A stretch of DNA of 64,000 nt from Acidobacteriaceae bacterium (GTDB lineage Bacteria; Acidobacteriota; Terriglobia; Terriglobales; Acidobacteriaceae): the NCBI GenBank assembly GCA_027452245.1, contig DAIDGW010000080.1, positions 1-64,000 on the forward strand. Direction: 5' to 3'. Position numbers and translations under genes: made by a program. Below the pieces are notes generated by a model that saw only the letters and a list, made by a program, of their open reading frames with translations, had not been told where the DNA came from and ran no database searches. Positions 45,122 through 53,769 of this stretch are shown here, in pieces. Each line of letters opens with the position of its first letter. Position 1 is the stretch's first letter.

Positions 45122-47260
45122 GTGGTCCAAGCAACCCGCGTTGGGGTACGCCTTGCGCAATTCATTTCCCTGGTATTCGTCCTCCTGGTATCAATGGCTT
45201 CCGCCCAGACAGTTATCGTCGATGCCACTCCGTCCCACGTCGTAAATACTTTCAGTCCACCCCATGCTCTGGGAGCTGCGATTGATCGGCTCAGAACCGG
45301 CACTCCCGAACATTTACTGACACAGCCGCTATTGAAAGAAATCCTCGGAGCGGGCTGGCAGACCGTAACCTACCGTCAAAACACAGAATTGATGGTCGAA
45401 GCGTGGCACTGGAATCCGCAAGGCACGTGGAGCAATGCCGAGAAGCAGGAAGGTTATTTCGTCGGCAGCGCAACACCTACCGATGAAATGATTCAGCATT
45501 CCTGGGCCTACCCCCTGCCGCATCGTGGCTTCAGTCGGGGCGATGGCAACGGATGGTCGCGCCTTACCGACGGCGATTTGAACTCATACTGGAAAAGCAA
45601 TCCATATCTCACTAAGGCTTTCACTGGCGAGGACGATGCGCTCCATCCGCAGTGGGTCATCCTCGATCTGGGAAGCAAAATTAATCTGAACGCTATCCAG
45701 ATTGCATGGGCGAGTCCTTATGCGCGGAAATACCTGGTTCAATTTTGGACCGGCGAGCTAGAGCCTTTCTACGACGGAACGACCAAAGGCACGTGGCAGA
45801 CGTTTCCCCTGGGAGCAGTGGCTGAAGGTAAGGGCGGCACGATCACGCTGAAACTGGCGGATTGGATGATTCCTGTCCGGTATTTGCGCATTTGGATGAC
45901 CGAATCCTCGAACACTTGCGATACCCATGGCTCATCTGACCTGCGCAACTGCGTAGGATATGCAATCAACGAACTTTACGCCGGAGCCCTTGGGCGCGAT
46001 GGAGAGTTTAACGACTATGTCACACATTTCCCGAGCCGCCAGCAAACTGTAACGTGGCCTTCGTCTGTCGATCCCTGGCACGCGGCTACTGATTTGAACC
46101 AATCTCGGGGTGACCAAGTAGGGTTCGATTTCTTTTTCAATTGCGGCGTGACTCGCGGACTGCCCACCATGGTCCCGATTGCCATGCTTTATTCCACGCC
46201 CGAAGATGCGGCTAACGAAATTGCTTACCTCTACAAGCGGCAATATCCCATCTCATGGATTGAAATGGGTGAAGAGGCGGACGGCCAGCACATGTTGCCG
46301 GAAGATTACGCCGCGCTCTACCTGCAATTCGCCACTGCCATTCATAAACTTGTTCCCGAAGCCAAGTTGGGTGGTCCACCCTTCGAGGGAACGTTCGAGG
46401 ACGTCGAAGTTTGGCCGGACGCTAAAGGAAAAGTCTCATGGCTCGGCCGCTTTCTCGATTACCTCAAAGCGCATGGACGTTTGAACGATTTTACATTCTT
46501 CTCTTTCGAACATTATCCGTATCAGGATCGCCCGACTTATTCGTGGGCGGACCTCTATCCCGAACCGGAATACGTGCACCATATCGTCCAAGTCTGGAAG
46601 GATGATGGATTGCCCGCGAATATTCCGTTCTTCATGACCGAGGGTAATATCGGCGGCGGGGCCGGACCGGAAACGGTGAAGAGTGGTTTGTGGCTGGCTG
46701 ACTATGTCGGATCGATGATGGCCGAGGGTGCCGGAGCAACCTACTACTTCCACTACATGCCTTATCCGGGAAACATCAGTGGTTTCGGAAATTTCTTATG
46801 GATCGATAAGGATTACAAACTCGTAGGCTATCCGCCACAATATCTCGCAGCGCAACTCATCACTAAAGAATGGGTGCAGCCTGTCGACGCTCCACATCGG
46901 CAGTTCAAAGCCAGCAGCGACATAGTCGATGCTGCAGGCAACGTCCTTGTGACTGCCTACGCTGTCGAACGTCCCGATAAACAATGGTCAGTAATGCTGG
47001 TCAATCGCGATCAACACAACGATCACACAGTCGAAGTGGTCTTCAAGGGGATGCAAGCGAAGGAAGATTCTTACTTCTCGGGCGAGGTGGCCCGCATTAC
47101 CTTCGGTGCGAATGAGTATCAGTGGCACCCGGAAGGTGTATTCGGACATGCGGATCCTGACGGACCGCCATCCAGATCTACCGTCGTTGGCAGCGCCAAG
47201 AGTTCGTACTTGCTTCCGAAGGCGTCCATCACGGTACTGCGCGGCCAAATCGCGCACTAA
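45122..47260 (+). CDS. secreted glycoside hydrolase-like protein (clan GH-A type) with discoidin-like insert
   Basis: A 712-residue exported protein. The GTG at 45122, with AAGGAG upstream, is preferred to an earlier ATG because it opens directly into a signal peptide ending SMASAQ. A discoidin (F5/8 type C)-like segment (about 150-290), with WSRLTDGDLNSYWKS and PQWVILDLGSKINLNAIQI, is followed by a TIM-barrel part. Likely catalytic Glu residues are in ISWIEMGEEADGQ and FFMTEGNIGG. It resembles the GH39/GH44/GH51 kinds of folds without a firm family. It follows the Oar-like receptor by about 120 bases. Confidence 0.78.
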   Translation: MVQATRVGVRLAQFISLVFVLLVSMASAQTVIVDATPSHVVNTFSPPHALGAAIDRLRTGTPEHLLTQPLLKEILGAGWQTVTYRQNTELMVEAWHWNPQGTWSNAEKQEGYFVGSATPTDEMIQHSWAYPLPHRGFSRGDGNGWSRLTDGDLNSYWKSNPYLTKAFTGEDDALHPQWVILDLGSKINLNAIQIAWASPYARKYLVQFWTGELEPFYDGTTKGTWQTFPLGAVAEGKGGTITLKLADWMIPVRYLRIWMTESSNTCDTHGSSDLRNCVGYAINELYAGALGRDGEFNDYVTHFPSRQQTVTWPSSVDPWHAATDLNQSRGDQVGFDFFFNCGVTRGLPTMVPIAMLYSTPEDAANEIAYLYKRQYPISWIEMGEEADGQHMLPEDYAALYLQFATAIHKLVPEAKLGGPPFEGTFEDVEVWPDAKGKVSWLGRFLDYLKAHGRLNDFTFFSFEHYPYQDRPTYSWADLYPEPEYVHHIVQVWKDDGLPANIPFFMTEGNIGGGAGPETVKSGLWLADYVGSMMAEGAGATYYFHYMPYPGNISGFGNFLWIDKDYKLVGYPPQYLAAQLITKEWVQPVDAPHRQFKASSDIVDAAGNVLVTAYAVERPDKQWSVMLVNRDQHNDHTVEVVFKGMQAKEDSYFSGEVARITFGANEYQWHPEGVFGHADPDGPPSRSTVVGSAKSSYLLPKASITVLRGQIAH

Positions 47261-47393
47261 TGCTCCCATTCAATTCATAAGTGGTTGAAAATAGAGCCCG
47301 GGCGGAGTCTAACCGCCGACCAACGGTTTAGGGAACACCACGTCATATTTTATATCGCTGGTATTTATGCGGTTATTTCTATCTTGTGCACAA

Positions 47394-47413
47394 CGTCTGT
47401 GCATGATGTTCTT
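47394..47413 (+). other. paired TTGTGCA-type sites, left (candidate integrase arm sites)
   Basis: TTGTGCA (47394-47400) and CTGTGCA (47407-47413) are spaced 13 bases apart, 31 bases before the integrase remnant. A second pair with the same 13-base spacing lies beside the tRNA at 49722-49741. Confidence 0.45.
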
Positions 47414-47443
47414 TCTGTTGTGGTGGGGTTCGGAAAGGGCGTC

Positions 47444-47614
47444 ATGCAGAACGGCCAAATCAAGCAAGTCGGCAACTGCTGGTTGTTGAGGTACTACGAG
47501 CCAATCGTTGAGAACGGTCTGGTAGTCAAGAGACAGAAAACCAGAAAACTTGATCTTTCACCGGAGCTAGTTGCGAAGAAGGGCTCAACAGAGGCGGCGC
47601 GTGTGAGGCAATGA
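47444..47614 (+). pseudogene. truncated tyrosine integrase, N-terminal fragment
   Basis: A 56-residue piece from ATG 47444: MQNGQIKQVGNCWLLRYYEP continuing with a VxNGLVVKRQKTRKL segment. This is the N-terminal beta-stranded DNA-binding part found at the start of many site-specific tyrosine recombinases. The core-binding and catalytic domains (R-H-R-Y) are absent: the frame ends at 47614 and I find no continuation. A dead integrase next to tRNA sequence fits an old integrated element. Confidence 0.6.
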
Positions 47615-48061
47615 GGCAGGCCCAGTCATCTCTCGAAATCTCAGGCCAAGAGGACGCCGCTATCAACGCACTTCATCAGGTAAAGATGGGCAACGCCTGT
47701 GATGGGTACTGAATGTCGCGAATGGTCAGCGCCTGTCTCGATGGAACCCTTCAAAAACCTTTCCAAAATGCCACAGAACGCATGCAAATTCGACTGAGCC
47801 GACTGAGAAACAACTAACTTGGGTTCACGTCGGACCTTGCGGGCCGGTCGCTTGTAAAATAGCGACATTCGTTAACTGTTCGCCCCTGTGTAATGCTGGC
47901 GAAGTGAGGGAAGTCTGCATTCCTGACTTTGGCAAATATTGACGTGCGAATTCAATAGGTTTAGAATGAAGGAGATAGATTGCATTAAATATAACCTGAC
48001 TTGTAATAAAAAATCGACATCCTATCACTTGCACTCGTCTAAAGATTTGAGATCCCCAAAT
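47615..48061. other. gene-poor region between integrase remnant and HTH gene
   Basis: About 447 bases without a recognised gene. A 75-residue frame on the minus strand (47641-47868) has no family resemblance and is not called. The right part is AT-rich, unlike the surrounding DNA. Confidence 0.4.
47980..48009 (+). promoter_or_regulatory. possible promoter of the HTH-nucleotidyltransferase operon
   Basis: TTGCAT (47980-47985) and TAATAA (48004-48009) are separated by 18 bases in an AT-rich stretch 53 bases before the ATG. The fit to a housekeeping promoter is fair. Confidence 0.35.
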
Positions 48062-48751
48062 ATGACGGCACACGAATTCAAACAGGCAAGGAAGAAGCAG
48101 CGTCGGACGCAGGAAGCCGTTGCACGTCTATTAGGCGTATCGCAAGCATATGTTGCCCTTTTGGAGAACGGGAAAAGACCGTTTCCTGATGCTCTGGCCA
48201 GAAAGGCTGTAGTTCGGCTCAAAATGAATCCTCTCGCTTTGCCAGTCAAAGAGCAAAAAGCAAAGATGGATGGACAGTATTTTGCGCAGCAACTCTCAGC
48301 CCTTGGATATCCAGGTTTCGCCTCCATGCGTGCAGCGTGGAAGAGAAATCCTGTTCAAGTTTTGTTAAACGCGTTATCACAAAACAATTTAGAAGCACGA
48401 GTGGCCGAAGCTCTGCCTTGGTTACTCACAAACTATGCAAACATGAGCGATGCTAACCGAGGTTGGCTGCTTGAGCAGTCGAGGCTTCGAAATTTGACGA
48501 ATCGTCTGGGCTTCGTGGTGACTCTCGCCAAGCAGGTTCTTGCCCGAAAGGGGGAGACGGCGTCAGAGCGCTACACTTGTCTGTGTTTATTGGAGTCAAA
48601 GCTCATGGAAAGTCGTCTTGACAAGGAAGATACGCTTTGTCAGTTACTCTCGAAAACCGAGGAAGAATGGCTAAAGCAGACGCGTCCTCCGGAAGCAAAG
48701 TCGTGGCATTTGCTGACTGATTGGCGACCGGAACATCTTCAGTATGCTTAA
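48062..48751 (+). CDS. XRE-family HTH protein, putative antitoxin
   Basis: A 229-residue protein. An XRE helix-turn-helix lies at the N-terminus (about 5-60, with RRTQEAVARLLGVSQAYVAL then LENGKRPFP). The rest (about 75-229) is a helical domain of unknown type, with W-rich C-terminus. The ATG at 48062 gives a start right before the HTH. Its stop overlaps the start of the nucleotidyltransferase gene by 8 bases (ATGCTTAA), so the pair is translationally coupled. HTH plus nucleotidyltransferase pairs often act as toxin-antitoxin or phage-defence modules; the HTH protein would be the antitoxin and autorepressor. Confidence 0.82.
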   Translation: MTAHEFKQARKKQRRTQEAVARLLGVSQAYVALLENGKRPFPDALARKAVVRLKMNPLALPVKEQKAKMDGQYFAQQLSALGYPGFASMRAAWKRNPVQVLLNALSQNNLEARVAEALPWLLTNYANMSDANRGWLLEQSRLRNLTNRLGFVVTLAKQVLARKGETASERYTCLCLLESKLMESRLDKEDTLCQLLSKTEEEWLKQTRPPEAKSWHLLTDWRPEHLQYA

Positions 48752-49289
48752 CAAGCTTGAGGATGTTCCATCGCATTGGCCATCGTTTCTGAAAGAAATT
48801 GATCAGGCTTTCACAGCCCCCGTGGAACTTCACTGCCTCGGGGGTTTTGTCTTAGACGTGTTGTGCGGACTGCCAAGACCTACCGACGATCTGGACTACA
48901 TCGCTGTGATTCCCAACTACTCCGCGAACGAACTTGAGGACGTGGCTGGGCGCGGGTCCAAACTCAGCCGCAAATACCGGCTGTTTATTCAGTATACTGG
49001 CGGCTTTTCAGACTATCCGGATAGCTATGAAGACCGACTCACTCCGCTCGATTTTGACCTAGATAAGCTTTCTCTAAAAGTTCTGGAGCCTTATGATTTG
49101 GCGCTGTCCAAACTGACAAGAAATAACCCCAAGGATCGTGAGGATGTAAAGCTCCTCGCCGCCAAATTAAAGCTCAGCTTCAAAACTCTGATGGAAAGAT
49201 TCGAAGCAGAGATGAGGCCATATTTAGCAAACTCTGGATGGCATCTCAATACCCTCAACCTACTGTGGAGGGAATATTTCTTGGAATAA
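48744..49289 (+). CDS. DUF6036/AbiEii-like nucleotidyltransferase, putative toxin
   Basis: A 181-residue protein of the DUF6036-type nucleotidyltransferase fold. The core motif is visible: HCLGGFVLDVLCGLPRPTDD followed by LDYI, that is a Gly-Gly start helix and a D-x-D metal pair (DDLD). A later LEPYDLALSKLTRNNPKDREDV helix block matches AbiEii-type proteins, in which the Lys and the final Asp are conserved. The AbiEii group transfers nucleotides to tRNA or other targets and poisons the cell unless the antitoxin represses it. It is linked with the XRE protein and sits on a probable mobile element. The target is unknown. Confidence 0.82.
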   Translation: MLNKLEDVPSHWPSFLKEIDQAFTAPVELHCLGGFVLDVLCGLPRPTDDLDYIAVIPNYSANELEDVAGRGSKLSRKYRLFIQYTGGFSDYPDSYEDRLTPLDFDLDKLSLKVLEPYDLALSKLTRNNPKDREDVKLLAAKLKLSFKTLMERFEAEMRPYLANSGWHLNTLNLLWREYFLE

Positions 49290-49640
49290 TCAATCAGCGC
49301 TGAGCACTCGCAAGCAGATCAACTAATCGCGATCACCGCTAAGTCTGTGCCTGATGCGCTGTTAACTGTTGTTCTATCAACGGCCCCTCGCCTGCCCCCC
49401 CGCCTCGACCCGGATAGCCCATCATAAAACGTTTGTTCAAGTCGCCGCCCGAGCGCACGCGAGCTACGAGATTTCTTGGTTTGCATGATGATTTCTGCGT
49501 GAATTTTCTTACCACTTGATGTCCTGATACGGACCAATTCGGCCCTATTCGATACTGGTCACCCTCAGTACAACATCGGGATTTGTCTTACTAAACGCGC
49601 GAATATGTGAAAACTGTACCCGGTGTAAAATCAGTGCACG
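49290..49640. other. region between toxin-like gene and tRNA
   Basis: No gene is recognised in these 351 bases. A 72-residue minus-strand frame (49319-49537) has no recognisable features. A TAAAAT sequence at 49626-49631 could be the -10 element of the tRNA promoter. Confidence 0.35.
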
Positions 49641-49716
49641 GGCCCCGTTGCTTAACGGGATAAAGCACAGGTTTCCTAAACCTGCAATTCCGGTTCGAGT
49701 CCGGACGGGGCCTCCA
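49641..49716 (+). tRNA. tRNA-Arg (anticodon CCT)
   Basis: A 76-base cloverleaf with encoded CCA. The acceptor is GGCCCCG/CGGGGCC, the D stem GCTT/AAGC, the anticodon stem CAGGT/ACCTG with loop TTCCTAA, and the T stem TCCGG/CCGGA with loop TTCGAGT; the discriminator is T. The D-arm is somewhat unusual (AACGGGATA loop). The anticodon CCT reads AGG. Confidence 0.93.
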
Positions 49717-49721
49717 GTCTG

Positions 49722-49786
49722 TTGTGCATATTCTTTGTGCACGAGAACAAGCGAAAAAGCCCACAATTAGACACAACCATGCACAA
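49722..49786. other. TTGTGCA sites right of the tRNA (candidate integrase arm sites)
   Basis: TTGTGCA occurs at 49722-49728 and 49735-49741, 13 bases apart, and in inverted form as TGCACAA at 49780-49786. The 13-base spacing equals that of the left pair at 47394-47413. The sites lie between the complete tRNA and the truncated tRNA. Confidence 0.45.
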
Positions 49787-49831
49787 ATGTAAGCTATTGA
49801 AAACAAAGCAAGATGGCACATAGGCAGCGAA

Positions 49832-49870
49832 TTAGGAAACCGCTACTCTATCCATCTGAGCTACGGGGCC
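49832..49870 (-). pseudogene. 5' half of a second tRNA-Arg(CCT), broken at the anticodon loop
   Basis: On the minus strand from 49870: acceptor GGCCCCG, then TA, a D-arm GCTCAGATGGATAGAG, an anticodon 5' strand GCGGT and the loop TTCCTAA. After the loop the sequence no longer pairs properly (TTCGC against GCGGT) and no T-arm follows. The 5' half is a better match to a usual bacterial tRNA-Arg(CCT) than the complete copy. Breakage at the anticodon loop is the classic crossover site of tyrosine recombinases. Confidence 0.65.
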
Positions 49871-50129
49871 ATGCACCCTGCTTGTCCTGCTGCCAAACAG
49901 CAGATTCTGGAGAATGCAGGATTAGAATTAAACATCTCTCAAGACTATTTTTAGCAATCTGGCCGACTGCATCTCCGTTTGCCACCGTCGGTTCGTTCGA
50001 GCGGCCCGAATGTGCCCAAAATCGCCGACCGATCCAGTTACTTTCGTGACCTAACGAGAGCCTCTGAATTGCCAAAAAGCCCGACCTAACGTGCGATCAT
50101 TGTCCAGTCCGTTCATATTCATATTGTCC

Positions 50130-50936
50130 ATGCAACGCAACTCTGAAAGCCTGCTTTCGAGACTTGCTCCTCAACTGTCACGCCTGGAGAAGCGCGACTG
50201 GGAACTGTGGGCGATCGTGTCCGTCACAGGAGTCCTGGTCAGCTTGGGGTTGGTTGCAGTTACCCTGCCATCAATGTTCTTGCAGCGGGATAACATCCAT
50301 ATCGAGTTTGATGTGCCCCGCCCGCTGGTCCTGGGACTGATTGTCCTGATGGTTCTTATGAACACCTATCTTGTGAGCCGGCGACTTGAACTTCGGCGCG
50401 TTCGGGAAGAACTCATATCCACCACTCTTCAAGCGCAATTGATCGAGCAGCAGTCATTTATCGATCCTTTGACCGACGTCTACAATCGGAAATCGCTCGG
50501 CGACATTACACAAAGATTCATGAAACATGCTCGACGGCTGGGAAACCCACTCACATTCCTGATGATTGACGTCGACAACTTCAAGCAGGTAAACACGAAG
50601 TTTGGCCACTTGACGGGCGATACTGTCCTTGCCGAACTTGGGGCAATCCTGAAGAAAGCAATTCGTGGATCGGATGCAGTAATACGCTACGGAGGAGATG
50701 AATTCCTTATCTGTCTGGCCGATACCGACTCCGATGGCTCAGAAACCGTGGTTCAGCGCATCGATAAGCACATTAAGGACTGGAACTCAGCGTCGAACCT
50801 GGATAGTTTTAACTTAGCCGTAAGCATCGGAATCGCAGAGTGGCATGAGGGCGAAAGTCTGGACCAGGTGCTCGATGCCGCTGATCGCAAGATGTACCAG
50901 TGCAAAAACGCGGAAGCGCACGCTCCCTCCATTTGA
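50130..50936 (+). CDS. membrane-anchored GGDEF diguanylate cyclase
   Basis: A 268-residue protein with two predicted helices (about 25-45 and 68-88), a short linker with a coiled coil, and a GGDEF domain (about 110-265). The catalytic motif is GGDEF, intact, preceded by RGSD five residues before it, which is the inhibitory I-site. It also has the DPLTDVYNRKSL start and the IGIAEW segment. It makes c-di-GMP. No input domain beyond the helices is visible. A GTG at 50091 is an alternative start; neither start has a clear ribosome site. Confidence 0.9.
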   Translation: MQRNSESLLSRLAPQLSRLEKRDWELWAIVSVTGVLVSLGLVAVTLPSMFLQRDNIHIEFDVPRPLVLGLIVLMVLMNTYLVSRRLELRRVREELISTTLQAQLIEQQSFIDPLTDVYNRKSLGDITQRFMKHARRLGNPLTFLMIDVDNFKQVNTKFGHLTGDTVLAELGAILKKAIRGSDAVIRYGGDEFLICLADTDSDGSETVVQRIDKHIKDWNSASNLDSFNLAVSIGIAEWHEGESLDQVLDAADRKMYQCKNAEAHAPSI

Positions 50937-51029
50937 CCTTCCCGAAGAATTCCCAATCGCAACATCTGAATAGCAACCCACGACCGGTCCGCAACCCGTT
51001 TTCTGAATTATGCCCTGTTTTTGCCGCAC

Positions 51030-52202
51030 TCAAGGTTGCTGTTGAGGCATCCGCCTCTGGTGAGCCTCGTACCACCGGCTAACCAAAATATCAGTCGAAG
51101 AAAAAACAAAAATCGATGCAGCAACGGACACGGCAACCAAATGTGCAAGCTGAGTAAGTCCTGCCTGCAAAATTAAGAGCCCATATACCACCGAAGCAAA
51201 TCCCTTGGGACCGAACCACCCGGCAAGCAGTCTCTCGTGCCATGCCAGTTCTGTTCCTGTTAGCGAAAGAACGACCGCGGGAGGACGCAGGACAAAGGTG
51301 GCCAAAGCAATAAACGCATACTCCCATCCGGAAAGTGCCTCAAAGAAATGTCTTGCAATGACAGCCCCAAATATCAGAATTGCGGCCAATTTTAAAAGTT
51401 CGGCGATCAACTCACCGAAACTTTCGAAAGACTCCACCGCCGAGGTGCCCAAGCTCGCAATCGTTATACCGGCAGCATAAGCACCCAGGAAAAGATTGGC
51501 TCCCGTGCTGTAACAGATTGCAAGCACGAGTAAGCCCAGAGCAAAAGCATTTAGGCTCTCAAAAATCCCCGCCGCCTTGAAAAATCGGCTGTGCTCGAGC
51601 CGAATACCCAGCCATGGTACGACGATCCCTATAACCACCCCGAGCACGAGTTGGAGGACGATGATCCACAGACTCTCTCCCGTGTGGTCGGACCTGACCA
51701 GCAAAAGCATGACAACAGGCAGCGCCAGGCCGTCGTTCATTCCGCTTTCGACATTCAACAGGCTTTTTACCCGCTGCGAAATCGCCTCGAATCGAAAGAT
51801 TGCTGAAACAAATACGGGATCAGTCGGGCTTAGAACGGCGGCGACAAGAAAAGACGCGATCCACGACGCTGAGAGCGCATAGTGAGCTACCAGCGCAATT
51901 GCACCAATGGTCACAGGCATGCCAATAAGCAGAGCGCGGCCGGGAAGATGCCACGACTCGGCAATCGAACTTACCCCGCCCGTCCGCATGCCGTCTGTAA
52001 AAAGAATGCTGAAGAGCGCAATCTCTGATACGCGAGCCAGCAAAGCATGCGGGAGTTCCGGAGCCGTGCCGAAGACTCCCCTTCCTGTAAGGAATCCTGC
52101 AACCAGGAAGAGCAGGGCTGCCGACAAGATGCTTCTTTCGGCGATATCAGAAACCAGTACTGCGATGAGCAACGTGACGGAAAAGACGAGCAATAGGGTC
52201 AT
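51030..52202 (-). CDS. CPA1-type sodium/proton antiporter
   Basis: A 390-residue membrane antiporter with about twelve helices. The ion-binding region has SPTDPVFVSAI and, further on, ESGMNDGLALPVV with the ND pair typical of electroneutral CPA1 (NhaP-like) exchangers. The late GWFGPKGFASVVYGLLIL block is also diagnostic. It lacks the long C-terminal tail of larger family members. It should exchange Na+ or K+ for H+ across the inner membrane. It lies alone on the minus strand between the diguanylate cyclase gene and the aldehyde dehydrogenase gene. Confidence 0.92.
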   Translation of the reverse strand: MTLLLVFSVTLLIAVLVSDIAERSILSAALLFLVAGFLTGRGVFGTAPELPHALLARVSEIALFSILFTDGMRTGGVSSIAESWHLPGRALLIGMPVTIGAIALVAHYALSASWIASFLVAAVLSPTDPVFVSAIFRFEAISQRVKSLLNVESGMNDGLALPVVMLLLVRSDHTGESLWIIVLQLVLGVVIGIVVPWLGIRLEHSRFFKAAGIFESLNAFALGLLVLAICYSTGANLFLGAYAAGITIASLGTSAVESFESFGELIAELLKLAAILIFGAVIARHFFEALSGWEYAFIALATFVLRPPAVVLSLTGTELAWHERLLAGWFGPKGFASVVYGLLILQAGLTQLAHLVAVSVAASIFVFSSTDILVSRWYEAHQRRMPQQQP

Positions 52203-52333
52203 GTAATGTCACAGGTGCCGTTTAGCACACGAAGGTTATTCGTAATCAAATGGATATCCCCAGTCAATGTGGATCGGGTTGTGCGCCACAAAGCGACGTG
52301 CGAAAATGCGTATCCGCGAGTTACGCCGAGACC

Positions 52334-53767
52334 ATGCTGGATCATCGTAATTTCTATATCGATGGAGAGTGGATAACGCCAAGCATCGAGCATGCGCACC
52401 ACGTCATTAATCCCGCGACAGAAGAACCAATCGCGATGATCACGCTCGGAAGCCCTGAAGACGTGAACCGAGCGGTAACAGCGGCCAAGCGGGCCTTTGA
52501 GAGCTATTCGCAGACATCGATCCACGAGCGCCTCGACTGGCTGCGCCAAATTATCGATCTCTATCAGGAAAAGAGCCAGGAAATGGCAGAGATCATTTCC
52601 CTGGAGATGGGCGCACCTGTATCTCTGGCCAGGAAAGCTCAGGTTCCCGCCGGATTGGCCCATTTCCTTGAGGTTGTGAAAGTACTCGAGCAATTTCGCT
52701 TTGAAGAACTCAAGGGCACAACCCTGATGCGAAAAGAGCCAATCGGCGTATGCGGCCTCATCACTCCATGGAATTGGCCGATGAACCAGATCGCCTGCAA
52801 GGTGGCTCCGGCTCTGGCCGCCGGATGCACCATGATACTCAAGCCTAGCGAACTGGCTCCGCTTTCGGCGCATCTACTGGCGGAAATCATCCATGGCAGT
52901 GACCTTCCGCCAGGTGTGTTCAATCTCGTGGATGGAGATGGCCCGACAGTCGGTGCCGCTATTGCCAGCCATCCTGAGGTCGACATGGTCTCATTCACCG
53001 GGTCGGCACGCGCAGGCGTGGCCGTGGCGGTGGCAGCAGCTCCCACCGTGAAGCGGGTGACGCAGGAGTTGGGCGGAAAATCGGCGAACGTCATTTTGGA
53101 CGACGCGGACCTCGAGACGGCGGTGCGCGACGGAGTGAGAGCATGCTTCCGCAATACTGGACAGTCTTGTAACGCTCCAACGCGCATGCTCGTACCACGC
53201 AGGCGGATACTTGATGCGGAGAATGTGGCCAGAGAGGCAGCAGAGTCGATGCCAGCGGGAGACCCGAAATGTGACCAGACGGACCTGGGGCCGCTCTCCA
53301 ACAAGCTCCAGTATGAAAAAGTGCAATCTTACATTCGGCGGGGGATCGATGAAGGCGCCAAGTTAATCAGTGGTGGGCTGGGACGACCTCATGGAATCGA
53401 TAGGGGCTTCTTCGTGCGTCCCACAGTGTTCAGCAATGTCTGCAACAACATGACCATTGCGCGTGAAGAGATCTTTGGCCCAGTGCTGTGCATTATTCCG
53501 TACGACCACGACGATGAAGCGGCGCAGATCACCAACGACTCTCCTTACGGGTTGGCCGGATTTGTGACTTCAGGCAACCTCGACCGGGCGCGCCTGTTCG
53601 CCAAGCGGATCCGCGCCGGCAACGTACATATCAATGGAGCACGGGTCGACTTCGGAGGCTGCTTTGGCGGATATAAGCAATCGGGTAATGGCCGGGAGTG
53701 GGGAGAAGCAGGTCTGGAAGAGTTCTTAGAACTGAAGGCGATATTCGGATATCAGCCTTTAACCTGA
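52334..53767 (+). CDS. NAD(P)-dependent aldehyde dehydrogenase
   Basis: A 477-residue aldehyde dehydrogenase. The catalytic Cys lies in FRNTGQSCNAPTRM, the general base Glu in VTQELGGKSANVI, the coenzyme-binding region in TPWNWPMNQIACKVAPALAAG and FTGSARAG, and the late EEIFGPVL block follows. The length is that of the standard family. The ATG at 52334 is chosen because the domain begins just after it; an in-frame start at 52250 would add a Cys-rich leader without family support. Its stop lies 2 bases from the stop of the facing oxidoreductase gene. The substrate is not fixed by sequence. Confidence 0.93.
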   Translation: MLDHRNFYIDGEWITPSIEHAHHVINPATEEPIAMITLGSPEDVNRAVTAAKRAFESYSQTSIHERLDWLRQIIDLYQEKSQEMAEIISLEMGAPVSLARKAQVPAGLAHFLEVVKVLEQFRFEELKGTTLMRKEPIGVCGLITPWNWPMNQIACKVAPALAAGCTMILKPSELAPLSAHLLAEIIHGSDLPPGVFNLVDGDGPTVGAAIASHPEVDMVSFTGSARAGVAVAVAAAPTVKRVTQELGGKSANVILDDADLETAVRDGVRACFRNTGQSCNAPTRMLVPRRRILDAENVAREAAESMPAGDPKCDQTDLGPLSNKLQYEKVQSYIRRGIDEGAKLISGGLGRPHGIDRGFFVRPTVFSNVCNNMTIAREEIFGPVLCIIPYDHDDEAAQITNDSPYGLAGFVTSGNLDRARLFAKRIRAGNVHINGARVDFGGCFGGYKQSGNGREWGEAGLEEFLELKAIFGYQPLT

Positions 53768-53769
53768 AA

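Noticed and set aside
47641-47868. 75-residue minus-strand frame between the integrase remnant and the HTH gene
   Set aside because: No family resemblance and no good ribosome site; could be a remnant but cannot be supported.
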